Positions 1 to 5,720 are shown, numbered from the stretch's first letter. The stretch: 7,090 bases of DNA from Methanoregulaceae archaeon (GCA_019695435.1 JACTVF010000120.1:1-7090), one strand, 5' to 3'. Notes: generated from the sequence alone by a model not told the origin. Numbers and translations are program-made.

Positions 1-369
1 TTTTACGGCAGCCGGTTCAACCAGGTACTGGCGCACCTGACAAAAGGCCTGCTTGGCCGGGTTCAGGTCAGGTACGACGATTATCGGGTGCGGGTCATGC
101 GGGCCGGAAAGACCGGTGCCGCCGCGAAGGTGGCAGGCGCGGTCCGGGAGATCCCGGCACTCTCCATGGAAGAGATCGCAGGTTTCCTCCCACTGCCGTC
201 ATCGGAGTCTTGGAAGTTTGCCGCAGCGCTCCCGCCGCGGGATTTCCAGACAATGGTGCTTGCGGATTATTACCATATCGGAGAGTTTACGCAAACCCTC
301 GTACATGTACCGGTCATCCTCATGCCGGATCCAGAACCGGAAGCACCGGTGACGGCTGACGAAATGTGA
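1..369 (+). CDS. C-terminal end of an Lhr-like superfamily 2 helicase (5' end outside window)
   Basis: The reading frame is open from the first base and ends at TGA 367-369, giving the last 122 residues of a larger protein. The beginning (YGSRFNQVLAHL, residues 2-13) and the later WKFAAALP (residues 62-69) followed by VLADYYHIGEF (around 77-87) resemble the far C-terminal region of archaeal Lhr-type ATP-dependent helicases, large DNA/RNA-unwinding enzymes linked to nucleic-acid repair. The DEAD/H motor motifs lie upstream of the window, so the assignment rests on this tail alone. The last dozen residues are acidic and proline-rich, typical of a disordered end. A GTG at 88 could be mistaken for a start, but the similarity continues upstream of it and it has no ribosome site. 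No T-tract follows the stop. The family call is from memory of the motif pattern and is fairly, not fully, secure. Confidence 0.68.
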   Translation, partial: FYGSRFNQVLAHLTKGLLGRVQVRYDDYRVRVMRAGKTGAAAKVAGAVREIPALSMEEIAGFLPLPSSESWKFAAALPPRDFQTMVLADYYHIGEFTQTLVHVPVILMPDPEPEAPVTADEM

Positions 370-419
370 GTGTTCCCGCCAAGGCCACCGTAATGGTATC
401 ATTCCTGTTCCGGATCAGC

Positions 420-425
420 TTTAAA
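420..425 (+). promoter_or_regulatory. Putative TATA box for the cupredoxin operon
   Basis: TTTAAA lies about 50 nt upstream of the ATG at 476. Transcription starting about 25 nt downstream (near 448) would give a leader of roughly 28 nt that contains the ribosome-binding site. Position and composition fit an archaeal TATA element; no experimental start is known. Confidence 0.45.
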
Positions 426-460
426 CGATCATTCCAGTACATATTCTTACAGCAACAATG

Positions 461-467
461 AGGAGGG
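461..467 (+). promoter_or_regulatory. Shine-Dalgarno site that fixes the cupredoxin start at 476
   Basis: AGGAGGG sits 8 nt before the ATG at 476, which is ideal spacing. The longest reading frame would instead start at ATG 458, but that ATG immediately precedes this motif and would translate it as Arg-Arg. The start at 476 also gives a textbook lipoprotein signal (Met-Lys-Arg followed by a hydrophobic stretch). Confidence 0.8.
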
Positions 468-475
468 TTCCCCTA

Positions 476-910
476 ATGAAACGCATTCTTCTTCTCTGTA
501 CGGCAATTGTTTTTCTCCTGCTCATGGCAGGATGCACCCAGACTGCACAGCATGTTCAGCCTGCGGTCACTGCAACGCCGGCACGGGTAGTTGCAGTGTC
601 ACCGGCGACAGCAGGTACCTTAACCACTGCACCCATAGTGACGACAACCTTTGGGGTCTCTGACAACACGATCATTATCAAAGACATGGCGTATACACCG
701 GCGCAGATCACGGTGAAGGCCGGCTCGACCGTGCGATGGGTCAACGAGGACAAGATCGCGCACAGGGTTCTCTTTCTCCCGGACGCTAAGATTGATACGT
801 TTGTCCTTTCCTCCGGTCAGACGTTCTCCGTGAAATTTTACAACGCTGGTATCTACAACTATTCCTGCAGTATATACCCTGATATGCAGGGCTCTGTCGT
901 GGTGACCTAG
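476..910 (+). CDS. Cupredoxin-like lipoprotein with a variant copper site
   Basis: A 144-residue secreted protein. Residues 1-20 form a lipoprotein signal: MKR, a Leu/Ile-rich core, then the lipobox LMAGC with Cys20 as the lipid-anchoring residue, so it should be tethered to the outer face of the membrane. Residues 21-60 are a Thr/Ala/Val-rich linker. Residues from about 63 to 144 form a plastocyanin/amicyanin-like beta-sandwich: VKAGSTVRWVNED, His96 in AHRV, and the C-terminal loop YSCSIYPDMQG leading into the last strand. In amicyanin-type proteins the copper ligands are His, then Cys-x2-His-x2-Met. Here His96, Cys131 and Met137 are kept, but the position of the second His is Tyr134 (codon TAC 875-877). 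Copper binding is therefore uncertain: the protein may hold a three-ligand or tyrosinate site, another metal, or none. A membrane protein gene follows after 2 nt. Family call is strong; the function (electron carrier, copper handling or structural) is inference. Confidence 0.85.
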   Translation: MKRILLLCTAIVFLLLMAGCTQTAQHVQPAVTATPARVVAVSPATAGTLTTAPIVTTTFGVSDNTIIIKDMAYTPAQITVKAGSTVRWVNEDKIAHRVLFLPDAKIDTFVLSSGQTFSVKFYNAGIYNYSCSIYPDMQGSVVVT

Positions 911-912
911 CG

Positions 913-1131
913 ATGCTGCAGGAAATCTCCTTTTATCTGATCTTTGGAAAACCGCTTATAATGTACCTTGGGATCTTGACGCTTACCAGTTTTCTTGTTA
1001 CCGCCCTCATTGCTGTTATGAACCGACGTGGCATCCACGTGATCTCCTTTGGGTGGCACCCCCGGCTTGCCATGTTCTCCATAGGGTGTGCGATTGTCCA
1101 TGGGATACTGGGCGTACTGTTGTTTTATTGA
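913..1131 (+). CDS. Small two-helix membrane protein, function unknown
   Basis: A 72-residue protein starting 2 nt after the cupredoxin stop, so almost certainly cotranscribed and probably translationally coupled; the only ribosome-site-like stretch is a weak GGTGA about 8 nt upstream, inside the preceding gene. Two hydrophobic segments are visible, around residues 14-35 and 52-71, joined by a short basic loop (NRRGIHV). The second begins after FGWHPRLA and contains VHG. His49 and His63 lie about four helical turns apart, near opposite ends of helix 2, and His42 is in the loop. The WHxRLA...H pattern is reminiscent of haem-b-binding helices in small cytochrome b561/DUF4405-like proteins, but with two helices and no homologue confirmed this is only a suggestion. 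I do not recognise a named family. Linkage to the cupredoxin suggests a membrane partner in a redox or metal-related function. Confidence 0.72.
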   Translation: MLQEISFYLIFGKPLIMYLGILTLTSFLVTALIAVMNRRGIHVISFGWHPRLAMFSIGCAIVHGILGVLLFY

Positions 1132-1250
1132 TCTTTTGAACGGTTTCGCCAGAGAGACGTGGCATCACACCCCTCCCTAAGAACTGAGGATGACAGGGAA
1201 ATATCCCGGCGCGGTTACCGGAGGTTCCGCTAAAGGAATCCGTGCCTGCT

Positions 1251-1256
1251 AAAAAA
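1251..1256 (-). terminator. T6 tract, probable end of the 67-residue protein transcript
   Basis: Six consecutive T on the minus strand, 17 nt beyond the stop of the small gene at 1273-1476. Archaeal RNA polymerase commonly stops at such T-tracts without a hairpin. The rest of 1132-1272 shows no supported gene. Confidence 0.4.
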
Positions 1257-1272
1257 CGTTTCCAATCCCGGG

Positions 1273-1476
1273 TCAGTAACCGGCCAACCTAATGAGCGAA
1301 CCGACGATGATACCAAACATGGAGGAGGATGCCGACATCAGTCCGAGCAGAACATACCCGGCTACTACTCCAATCTTCAAGGGAATATAGGTACGGTTGA
1401 TGTTTAAGCGCCGTACCGTACGGAAGGATCTGACCTCGGCAGAGATTTTCGGTTTGTTCTTTTTGATCCGGAACAT
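1273..1476 (-). CDS. Small basic membrane protein, unrecognised
   Basis: A 67-residue protein. The open frame extends to an ATG at 1509, but GAGGTGA (1488-1482 on this strand) lies 5 nt before the ATG at 1476, so the shorter start is preferred. Residues 1-30 are strongly basic (about ten Lys/Arg, beginning MFRIKKNKPK) and should stay in the cytoplasm. Residues from about 31 to 62 are hydrophobic, rich in Gly, Ser, Val and Leu, enough for one long or two short membrane helices split near the SASSS at 49-53. No cysteines, catalytic motifs or known domain are visible. It stands alone, convergent with the cupredoxin unit, with its own TATA-like element and downstream T6 tract. The dedicated ribosome site and expected signals favour a real gene; function is unknown. 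Confidence 0.62.
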   Translation of the reverse strand: MFRIKKNKPKISAEVRSFRTVRRLNINRTYIPLKIGVVAGYVLLGLMSASSSMFGIIVGSLIRLAGY

Positions 1477-1481
1477 GAACT

Positions 1482-1488
1482 TCACCTC
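1482..1488 (-). promoter_or_regulatory. Shine-Dalgarno site selecting the start at 1476
   Basis: GAGGTGA on the minus strand, a seven-base match to the usual archaeal 16S rRNA 3' end, 5 nt before ATG 1476. No comparable motif precedes the upstream in-frame ATGs at 1509 or 1500. Confidence 0.65.
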
Positions 1489-1558
1489 AGGACCAATCAT
1501 GGAATGCAATATGCAGGAACTGTACTGAATATCTGTGGGTAAGTTATACTATGAACAG

Positions 1559-1570
1559 GTTATATTTAAT
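1559..1570 (-). promoter_or_regulatory. Putative TATA box for the small membrane protein gene
   Basis: ATTAAATATAAC on the minus strand, about 85 nt upstream of ATG 1476, predicting a leader of roughly 60 nt. The surrounding 1540-1660 stretch is generally AT-rich, so chance matches are possible. Apart from this element and the T-tracts after the tRNA, I see no gene between 1477 and 1699. Confidence 0.4.
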
Positions 1571-1632
1571 ATTTTTGAATTATGGGAAATGGGAAATACG
1601 CTGAAATTTTGGTTTTAATCTCAATCTGGGAC

Positions 1633-1679
1633 AAAAAATGCAGAATTTTTGAATTTTTCAGAGAGGGCCCCCTCAAAAA
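1633..1679 (-). terminator. T-tracts downstream of tRNA-Ser
   Basis: Moving away from the tRNA 3' end on the minus strand there is a T5 run at 1679-1675, then a GC-rich imperfect palindrome at 1663-1674 (GAGGG/CCCTC), then a T6 run at 1638-1633. The T5 run lies 21 nt past the tRNA and is the likeliest stop site; the T6 run could act as a backup. The palindrome follows rather than precedes the first T run and has too short a loop for a full stem. Confidence 0.4.
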
Positions 1680-1699
1680 GTAGGAACAAAGGTTGTTGA

Positions 1700-1784
1700 C
1701 GCCGAGGGGGAGATTTGAACTCCCGAGGCGCGAAGCGCCAGTAGCTTTCGAGGCTACCGCCTTCCCGGGCTAGACTACCTCGGC
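1700..1784 (-). tRNA. tRNA-Ser, anticodon CGA
   Basis: An 85-nt class II tRNA. Seven-base acceptor stem GCCGAGG/CCTCGGC (1784-1778 with 1707-1701), discriminator G at 1700 as expected for serine. The D stem is GTC/GGC with GG in its loop. The anticodon stem GTAGC/GCTAC holds loop CTCGAAA with anticodon CGA at 1750-1748, reading UCG. The long variable arm GGCGC-TTC-GCGCC is diagnostic of Ser/Leu-type tRNAs and with CGA means serine. The T arm is GGGAG/CTCCC with loop TTCAAAT. CCA is not encoded (next bases TCA) and must be added after transcription. No intron. The upstream flank has only weak TATA candidates. Confidence 0.96.
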
Positions 1785-1908
1785 ACCCGGTTCAGATCAT
1801 TTTCTTTGCGATTCCACTAATAGTTATCTGCCCTGCACCGCGCGGCACGAATGTTGCCGGACACAGGATCAGACATGTACTATACAGAGCCGGAAATGCA
1901 AAACAGCT

Positions 1909-1914
1909 AAAAAA
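1909..1914 (-). terminator. T6 tract, probable thermosome transcript end
   Basis: Six T on the minus strand, about 24 nt past the thermosome stop, inside a short CAGC...GCTG inverted repeat. It fits T-tract termination. Nothing else is recognised between 1785 and 1937. Confidence 0.45.
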
Positions 1915-1937
1915 TGGCTGGATATTCTTGTCCGGGT

Positions 1938-3536
1938 CTATGCCATGGGCGGCATGCCCGGAGCTTTCTTGGACTGCGTGATCATCATATCGTCGACACG
2001 GATCAGCATGATGGCTGTCTCCGATGCGCTCTCGATCGACTGGCGCTTTGAGCGGAGCGGTTCGAGGACACCCTCGGCCTGCATATCAACAACCTCACCC
2101 GTGTAAACGTTAAGGCCGGCGGTCTTCTTCCCCTTCGCATGGGCGTTTTTGAGCGCCACCAGCTTGTCAATCGGGTTGTACCCCGAGTTTTCTGCAAGGG
2201 TACGGGGGATGGTCTCAAAGGCTGTTGCGTATCCCTCAATAGCGAGCTGTACCCGGCCCCCGACTGTCTCGGCATAGTCGCGGATTTTCATCAAGAGCTC
2301 AGTCTCAACGGCGCCGCCCCCAACAACATACGTGCCGTCTTCGATTGCGTCCATAACCACGCGGGTGCCATCAACCACGGCACGTTCGAGTTCATCCAAG
2401 AGGTAGTCGCTTGTGCCCCGCACAAGAATGGTAATGGTCTTGGGGTTCTTGCAGCCGGAGATCCGCGTGATATCGATATCATTGTCTTCTTCGACAGCCT
2501 CGGCGTGGCCGAGATCCTTTGCGGTCAGATCTTCGGGCTTGTTGACAATATTTGCATTCAGCGCCCGGGCGGCGTACTTGAGGTCCTTTTCCGGAACATC
2601 CTCAACGGCATAAATGCCATGCTTTGCTAGGAAAAACTGAACCGGATCTGCGATTCCCTTCTGGCAGAACACTACGTTCGCACCGACATTCATGATGGCA
2701 TCGGCAAGTTTCTTTAAGGTCGCCCGCTCCTGCTCGGAGAAGGCAGCAATCTGGTCGGCAGTTGTAATCTTGATCTTCGCTTTTACTTGGGTTTTTGTGA
2801 TCTCCATAGGTGTTGCGATGAGCGCGACTTTGGCCGCTGTGACCTTCTTTGGCATGTCTTCGCTTACCCGTTTCTTGTCGAGGACAATTCCCCGGACGAG
2901 TTCGGCGTCGTCCATTGACCGGCCCTTCTGCTTCTTGATCATCACGTCGTCTTCATCGGCAAGATACTTCCCGTTGACCTTCTCTGCAATGGCCATCACT
3001 GCGTCTACGATGATACCATCCAGTTTTCCCTTGACCGATTCGATCGACTTGCCGGTGATCGCGGTGTCGGCAATTTTCACGAGCGTTTTCCTGTCCTTGG
3101 GGTCTACCTTAAAAGATAGGGAGGCCGTGATCTCGAGCGCCTTTTGCATACCCAGCCGGTATCCCTGTGCGATCACGGTCGGGTGAATGCCCAGTTCCAG
3201 CAGGTGCTCTGCCTGCTCCATTAACGAGCCGGCGATGACAACTGCCGTGGTGGTTCCGTCCCCAACCTCGTCATCCTGGGTCTTTGCCACTTCGATGACC
3301 ATCTTTGCACCGGGGTGCTGGACCGAGATCTCTTGTAATATCGTCGCTCCGTCATTGGTAATGACAATGTCGCCGGTCGAACCTACGAGCATCTTGTCCA
3401 TGCCCCGGGGACCAAGCGTTGTCCGGACCGCGCCGGCAATTGCCTTTGCGGCCATGATATTCGAGCGCTGGGCCTCCTTGCCCGTGTTACGCTCCACATT
3501 GTCTTTTAGGATGATAATTGGTTGACCAGATAACAT
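1938..3536 (-). CDS. thsA: Thermosome subunit (group II chaperonin)
   Basis: A 532-residue cytosolic ATP-dependent folding chamber subunit, assembling as double rings with a built-in lid. Equatorial domain motifs: [10 protein letters not shown] (41-50), NDGATIL (61-67) and GDGTTT (92-97, with catalytic-type Asp93). The intermediate domain follows; the apical domain (about 215-365) contains GIVLDKKRV, the helical protrusion region around 245-275 and NVVFCQKGI (287-295). The chain returns through ERAVVDG (384-390, Asp389 matching the second catalytic Asp) and VVGGGAVE (404-411), ending with IRVDDMMIT (512-520). It is near full family length (usually 540-555), slightly shortened by a stub tail (APGMPPMA) in place of the long Gly/Met-rich tail of many homologues. 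ATG 3536 is supported by GAGGAT about 7 nt upstream and a strong TATA box. It has its own promoter downstream of gfcR. Whether it is the only subunit or one of several paralogues cannot be told here, so the 'A' in the symbol is conventional. Confidence 0.97.
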   Translation of the reverse strand: MLSGQPIIILKDNVERNTGKEAQRSNIMAAKAIAGAVRTTLGPRGMDKMLVGSTGDIVITNDGATILQEISVQHPGAKMVIEVAKTQDDEVGDGTTTAVVIAGSLMEQAEHLLELGIHPTVIAQGYRLGMQKALEITASLSFKVDPKDRKTLVKIADTAITGKSIESVKGKLDGIIVDAVMAIAEKVNGKYLADEDDVMIKKQKGRSMDDAELVRGIVLDKKRVSEDMPKKVTAAKVALIATPMEITKTQVKAKIKITTADQIAAFSEQERATLKKLADAIMNVGANVVFCQKGIADPVQFFLAKHGIYAVEDVPEKDLKYAARALNANIVNKPEDLTAKDLGHAEAVEEDNDIDITRISGCKNPKTITILVRGTSDYLLDELERAVVDGTRVVMDAIEDGTYVVGGGAVETELLMKIRDYAETVGGRVQLAIEGYATAFETIPRTLAENSGYNPIDKLVALKNAHAKGKKTAGLNVYTGEVVDMQAEGVLEPLRSKRQSIESASETAIMLIRVDDMMITQSKKAPGMPPMA

Positions 3537-3576
3537 AGGTGATCCTCTAGTGCTGTAAAAGGTGGAATTGAACTTC

Positions 3577-3588
3577 TATATATATTAA
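3577..3588 (-). promoter_or_regulatory. TATA box of the thermosome gene
   Basis: An uninterrupted alternating A/T element (TTAATATATATAG within 3588-3576 on the minus strand), the strongest TATA box in the window. Transcription should begin near 3557, giving a leader of about 20 nt with the ribosome site GAGGAT. It is directly flanked upstream by the palindrome at 3590-3599. Confidence 0.7.
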
Positions 3589-3589
3589 T

Positions 3590-3599
3590 CCCTTAAGGG
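3590..3599. promoter_or_regulatory. Perfect palindrome CCCTTAAGGG abutting the thermosome TATA box
   Basis: A 10-bp perfect inverted repeat immediately upstream of the TATA element, occupying the transcription-factor-B recognition position. A dimeric regulator there could block or assist TFB/TBP binding. The role is inferred from position and symmetry only. Confidence 0.35.
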
Positions 3600-3607
3600 T
3601 TCTGCAG

Positions 3608-3612
3608 AAAAA
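3608..3612 (-). terminator. T5 tract after gfcR
   Basis: Five T on the minus strand, 8 nt past the gfcR stop. It would end the upstream transcript just before the thermosome promoter. Short, so readthrough is possible. Confidence 0.35.
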
Positions 3613-3619
3613 TAAATGG

Positions 3620-4225
3620 TTAATCAATACGGGATATTTTGAAGAGCGAATAGACCGGTACGCCATCGATGTCCTTGATGCCGCGCTTATCAAAGATCAC
3701 CCAGATCGCGACCGGGATCGCCCCGTGTTTCTTGAGGTACTTGACTACCTCCCGCATCGTGTTACCCGAGGTGATTACGTCATCGATAATAATGCAGCGC
3801 TCATCTGCCACGGGAGCAAAGTTCCCGCTGATCGATCCGACCGGATGTTCGCTCGCGTTCTGCTTTGAAGGATGGTAGATCGCAAGCTGTGCCGCCTCCT
3901 GCACGGAGATGACCGTCGCAAGCGGGATGCCTGAAAGGGCAATACCCACGATGACATCGGCGGCTGGCGATGCCGGGTCTTTCTGCGCACCGTAGTATCG
4001 GTTCAGCAGCATCAGGGAGATCCCGTCCAGCAGCGGCGCCTGGCTGCTCACCGCTGTCCAATCGATATGGACATCCTTTGGTGCGGCCGTTCCTCCGTTT
4101 GCCTGGGTCAGAAGCCAGGTCACCGTTTCCATGGAGAGCGAGAGCTCGTCCGCAATCTGGCCGGGGCTGTGCCCCTCGGATAACAGGAGTTTTGCCCTGG
4201 ATATCAGATCGTCAAGGGAAGACAT
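3620..4225 (-). CDS. gfcR: GfcR-type transcriptional regulator: HTH plus orotate-phosphoribosyltransferase-like domain
   Basis: A 201-residue protein. Residues about 1-42 form a helix-turn-helix ([20 protein letters not shown] at 20-39); residues about 55-201 form a type I phosphoribosyltransferase fold. The PRPP-binding motif is clear: [13 protein letters not shown] (144-156). The loop that carries the catalytic lysines in true orotate phosphoribosyltransferases is replaced here by [15 protein letters not shown] (117-131), lacking the usual RKExKxHG pattern, so it is probably a PRPP-sensing regulator rather than a pyrimidine biosynthetic enzyme. GfcR of Haloferax volcanii, same architecture, activates sugar catabolism genes; what it controls in a methanogen is open (gluconeogenesis, nucleotide or PRPP-dependent pathways are possible). 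It lies downstream of nob1 and prs, with an apparent own promoter and no ribosome site before its ATG, suggesting a leaderless mRNA. Often misannotated as pyrE. Confidence 0.9.
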   Translation of the reverse strand: MSSLDDLISRAKLLLSEGHSPGQIADELSLSMETVTWLLTQANGGTAAPKDVHIDWTAVSSQAPLLDGISLMLLNRYYGAQKDPASPAADVIVGIALSGIPLATVISVQEAAQLAIYHPSKQNASEHPVGSISGNFAPVADERCIIIDDVITSGNTMREVVKYLKKHGAIPVAIWVIFDKRGIKDIDGVPVYSLFKISRID

Positions 4226-4245
4226 GCAAAAAAGATTTGTGGTAA

Positions 4246-4255
4246 TCTATTTAAG
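4246..4255 (-). promoter_or_regulatory. TATA box for gfcR, overlapping the nob1 stop codon
   Basis: CTTAAATAGA on the minus strand is centred about 25 nt upstream of the gfcR ATG at 4225. The expected start of transcription therefore falls at or beside the ATG. The 21-nt gap to the ATG (ending AAATCTTTTTTGC) contains no Shine-Dalgarno sequence. The element includes the last two codons and the TAG stop of nob1. Confidence 0.5.
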
Positions 4256-4702
4256 TTTTCGTTTAATATTTGAGCCGCAGACCGGGCATTCCCCGTCGGT
4301 TTTGAAATAGCGGCCGCAACCGCTGCACCGGTATTTCCACGCGATCTTTTTTGCCGCCCGCTGCCGGAGCGGCTGCACGGCAATCCCAAGATCGGCCGCA
4401 ACGTTCTGGATCGCAAAGTCGTCAGTGAAGAGGGTTGCCCCGAGTGCTCCGGCAAGGGCAATGACATCGCAGTCAGTACCGGAGATCACCGGACGGTCCC
4501 CGGTCTTCTCTGCGGTTGCCCGGATCCGGCTGAGCTCGTGTGCATCCGGCAAAAGTACTTGGAGCCCGGCAGCCACAAGCAGGTCGTACCGACACTTGCT
4601 TTTGAGATCCACCAGTTCCGCAACCACGGACGGCGTCGTGTAGCACTCGCCACTGACCGGGTAATCCGAAAAAAAAACCGTGGCATCGAGGACACACTTC
4701 AT
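4247..4702 (-). CDS. nob1: NOB1-type endoribonuclease for 16S rRNA 3'-end maturation (PIN + zinc ribbon)
   Basis: A 151-residue protein. Residues 1-112 are a PIN nuclease domain: VLDATVF with Asp6, SVVAEL with Glu29, GTDCDVIALA with Asp77 and Asp79, and FTDDFAIQNVA with Asp94/Asp95, the acidic residues that hold catalytic metal ions. Residues about 123-145 are a zinc ribbon with Cys126-x2-Cys129 and Cys139-x2-Cys142 (YRCSGCG...CPVCGS). A basic tail follows (IKRKLK). This order is that of archaeal Nob1, which cuts the 16S rRNA precursor at its mature 3' end during small-subunit assembly. The frame stays open to 5071, but that stretch overlaps prs and has no PIN similarity. ATG 4702 begins the domain and has AGGTG 9 nt upstream, in the 41-nt gap after prs, so cotranscription with prs is likely. 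Confidence 0.93.
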   Translation of the reverse strand: MKCVLDATVFFSDYPVSGECYTTPSVVAELVDLKSKCRYDLLVAAGLQVLLPDAHELSRIRATAEKTGDRPVISGTDCDVIALAGALGATLFTDDFAIQNVAADLGIAVQPLRQRAAKKIAWKYRCSGCGRYFKTDGECPVCGSNIKRKLK

Positions 4703-4743
4703 GATAACCCGCACCTGTGCCGGGGAATGATCCGGGCCTGTGG

Positions 4744-5589
4744 TCAGCTCCTGAACGAGGCCGCAATACGGTTGGCAGCGGAGAGCCGGCTGCATCCCCG
4801 CTCGATGGTGTCGCTGCAGAACACGTCCCGGATCCCGCTTGCCTTCAGGTGAGCATATGCGCCGCCGATCAGCACACCATGGACGCAGGCAGCGTAGATC
4901 TCCGTTGCCTCCTGCTGGTACAGCATGCCCGCCGCCGTCGCGATCGTGCCGCCGGTCGAGATAATGTCGTCCACAATGACCACCGAGCGCGAGGCGGCAC
5001 AGAGTTTCTTTGGTGCCATCTTTACCTCGACTGCTGAGAGCCGAGTCTTTTCCAGATGATCGCAGTCCCATCCTTCCACGGACGCAACATCCCGTGCAAA
5101 GGCAAGTGCCCCGTCATCTGGAGCGAGGATCAGGGGGTCGGACAGGTTCATGGACCTGATGCAGGCCCCCAGATCCTTTGCAAGCGAGAGATTGGTGGTA
5201 GGTACACCGAAATATTTCAGCACTGCCGGCTCATGGATATTCACCGTGATGCAGTTCTCCACTCCTTCCGCGAAGGCGCGGGCGATGGCACGGGCGCTGA
5301 TCGGCTCCCCGCTCCTGAACCGTTTGTCCTGGCGGGCATACCCCATGTAGGGGATAACCAGGTGATTTCTGGAGCCCTCGCAGGCATCGATCAACAGGAG
5401 CAGCTGGACGAGCGCATCGCTGTCGGTGACGCTCCCGACAATAATGGTTTCATCGTCAAGTTCTCCGGCTGCAAGGTAATGCTCGCCATCAGGGAACCGC
5501 GAGAATTTTACATCGACAATGGCTGTGTTTAACTCCTTGGCGATACGGGCGGCAAGAATCTGGGATTTTTCCGTGCTGATCACTTTCAT
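4744..5589 (-). CDS. prs: Ribose-phosphate pyrophosphokinase (PRPP synthetase), archaeal type
   Basis: A 281-residue cytosolic enzyme making 5-phosphoribosyl diphosphate from ribose 5-phosphate and ATP, the precursor of nucleotides, His and Trp, and of tetrahydromethanopterin-type cofactors in methanogens. Motifs in order: RFPDGE (31-36); PYMGYARQDKRF (80-91), the ATP-site segment; NIHEP (117-121) with metal-site His119; the catalytic flexible loop EKTRLS (180-185, Lys181 and Arg183); and the PRPP loop VVIVDDIISTGGT (203-215). Two type I phosphoribosyltransferase-like halves make up the fold. It is shorter than the roughly 310-320 residues of bacterial enzymes, as usual for archaeal forms. 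ATG 5589 is preceded by AGGT at 8 nt spacing. First gene of the minus-strand prs-nob1-gfcR cluster and divergent from lonB. Confidence 0.96.
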   Translation of the reverse strand: MKVISTEKSQILAARIAKELNTAIVDVKFSRFPDGEHYLAAGELDDETIIVGSVTDSDALVQLLLLIDACEGSRNHLVIPYMGYARQDKRFRSGEPISARAIARAFAEGVENCITVNIHEPAVLKYFGVPTTNLSLAKDLGACIRSMNLSDPLILAPDDGALAFARDVASVEGWDCDHLEKTRLSAVEVKMAPKKLCAASRSVVIVDDIISTGGTIATAAGMLYQQEATEIYAACVHGVLIGGAYAHLKASGIRDVFCSDTIERGCSRLSAANRIAASFRS

Positions 5590-5660
5590 AATAACGTACC
5601 TGTCCCTTTCTGGCGGGTGTGGGTGATCCTTTCCCTGCCTAACTATTACACCCTGCTGGT

Positions 5661-5676
5661 TGTATTATTTTTGCAT
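5661..5676 (-). promoter_or_regulatory. Putative prs promoter (TATA region)
   Basis: The minus strand reads ATGCAAAAATAATACA, with an AT-rich TATA-like core about 75 nt upstream of the prs ATG. This predicts initiation near 5641 and a leader of about 50 nt. Only one candidate of this kind is seen on the prs side of the divergent region. Confidence 0.45.
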
Positions 5677-5707
5677 GAATTTTGAGGAGTGGGCAGGAAT
5701 TTTGCAT
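5671..5707. repeat. Short repeats in the prs/lonB divergent promoter region
   Basis: GAATTTTG occurs at 5677-5684 and again at 5697-5704, exactly 20 bp apart (about two helical turns). TTGCAT flanks the pair outside, at 5671-5676 and 5702-5707. They lie between the two TATA elements, a suitable place for a shared regulator, but such 6-8 bp AT-rich words can arise by chance. Confidence 0.3.
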
Positions 5708-5720
5708 AGTGCTGAAAGTA

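Noticed and set aside
53..352. 99-residue Arg/Ser-rich frame overlapping the helicase tail
   Set aside because: Composition is typical of a frame-shifted shadow, and the overlapping frame carries the recognisable Lhr-like sequence.
1582..1655. AT-rich reiterated words (ATGGGAAATGGGAAAT, GAATTTTTGAATTTTT) considered as a CRISPR or iteron array
   Set aside because: Only two tandem copies each, with no regular spacers and no origin-associated gene nearby; more consistent with ordinary AT-rich intergenic sequence.
1663..1674. GAGGG/CCCTC palindrome considered as an intrinsic terminator hairpin
   Set aside because: The loop would be only 2 nt with a full stem, and on the tRNA strand the T5 run comes before the stem, not after it.
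2139..3186. Two plus-strand frames of about 160 residues inside the thermosome gene
   Set aside because: Antisense shadows of a strongly conserved gene, with no ribosome sites and low-complexity Ser/Ala-rich translations.
3620..4225. Annotation as pyrE, orotate phosphoribosyltransferase
   Set aside because: It has an N-terminal helix-turn-helix and lacks the catalytic lysine loop, both pointing to the GfcR-type regulator.
4703..5071. N-terminal extension of nob1 to 274 residues
   Set aside because: The extension overlaps prs in another frame and resembles no PIN-family N-terminus; ATG 4702 starts exactly at the PIN domain and has a ribosome site.
5615..5653. GGGTGT...ACACCC inverted repeat near the prs leader, considered as a riboswitch or attenuator
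   Set aside because: Only six pairs with a 27-nt loop, and the predicted transcription start falls inside it, so it would not fold as RNA. Known PRPP riboswitches are bacterial and do not resemble it.
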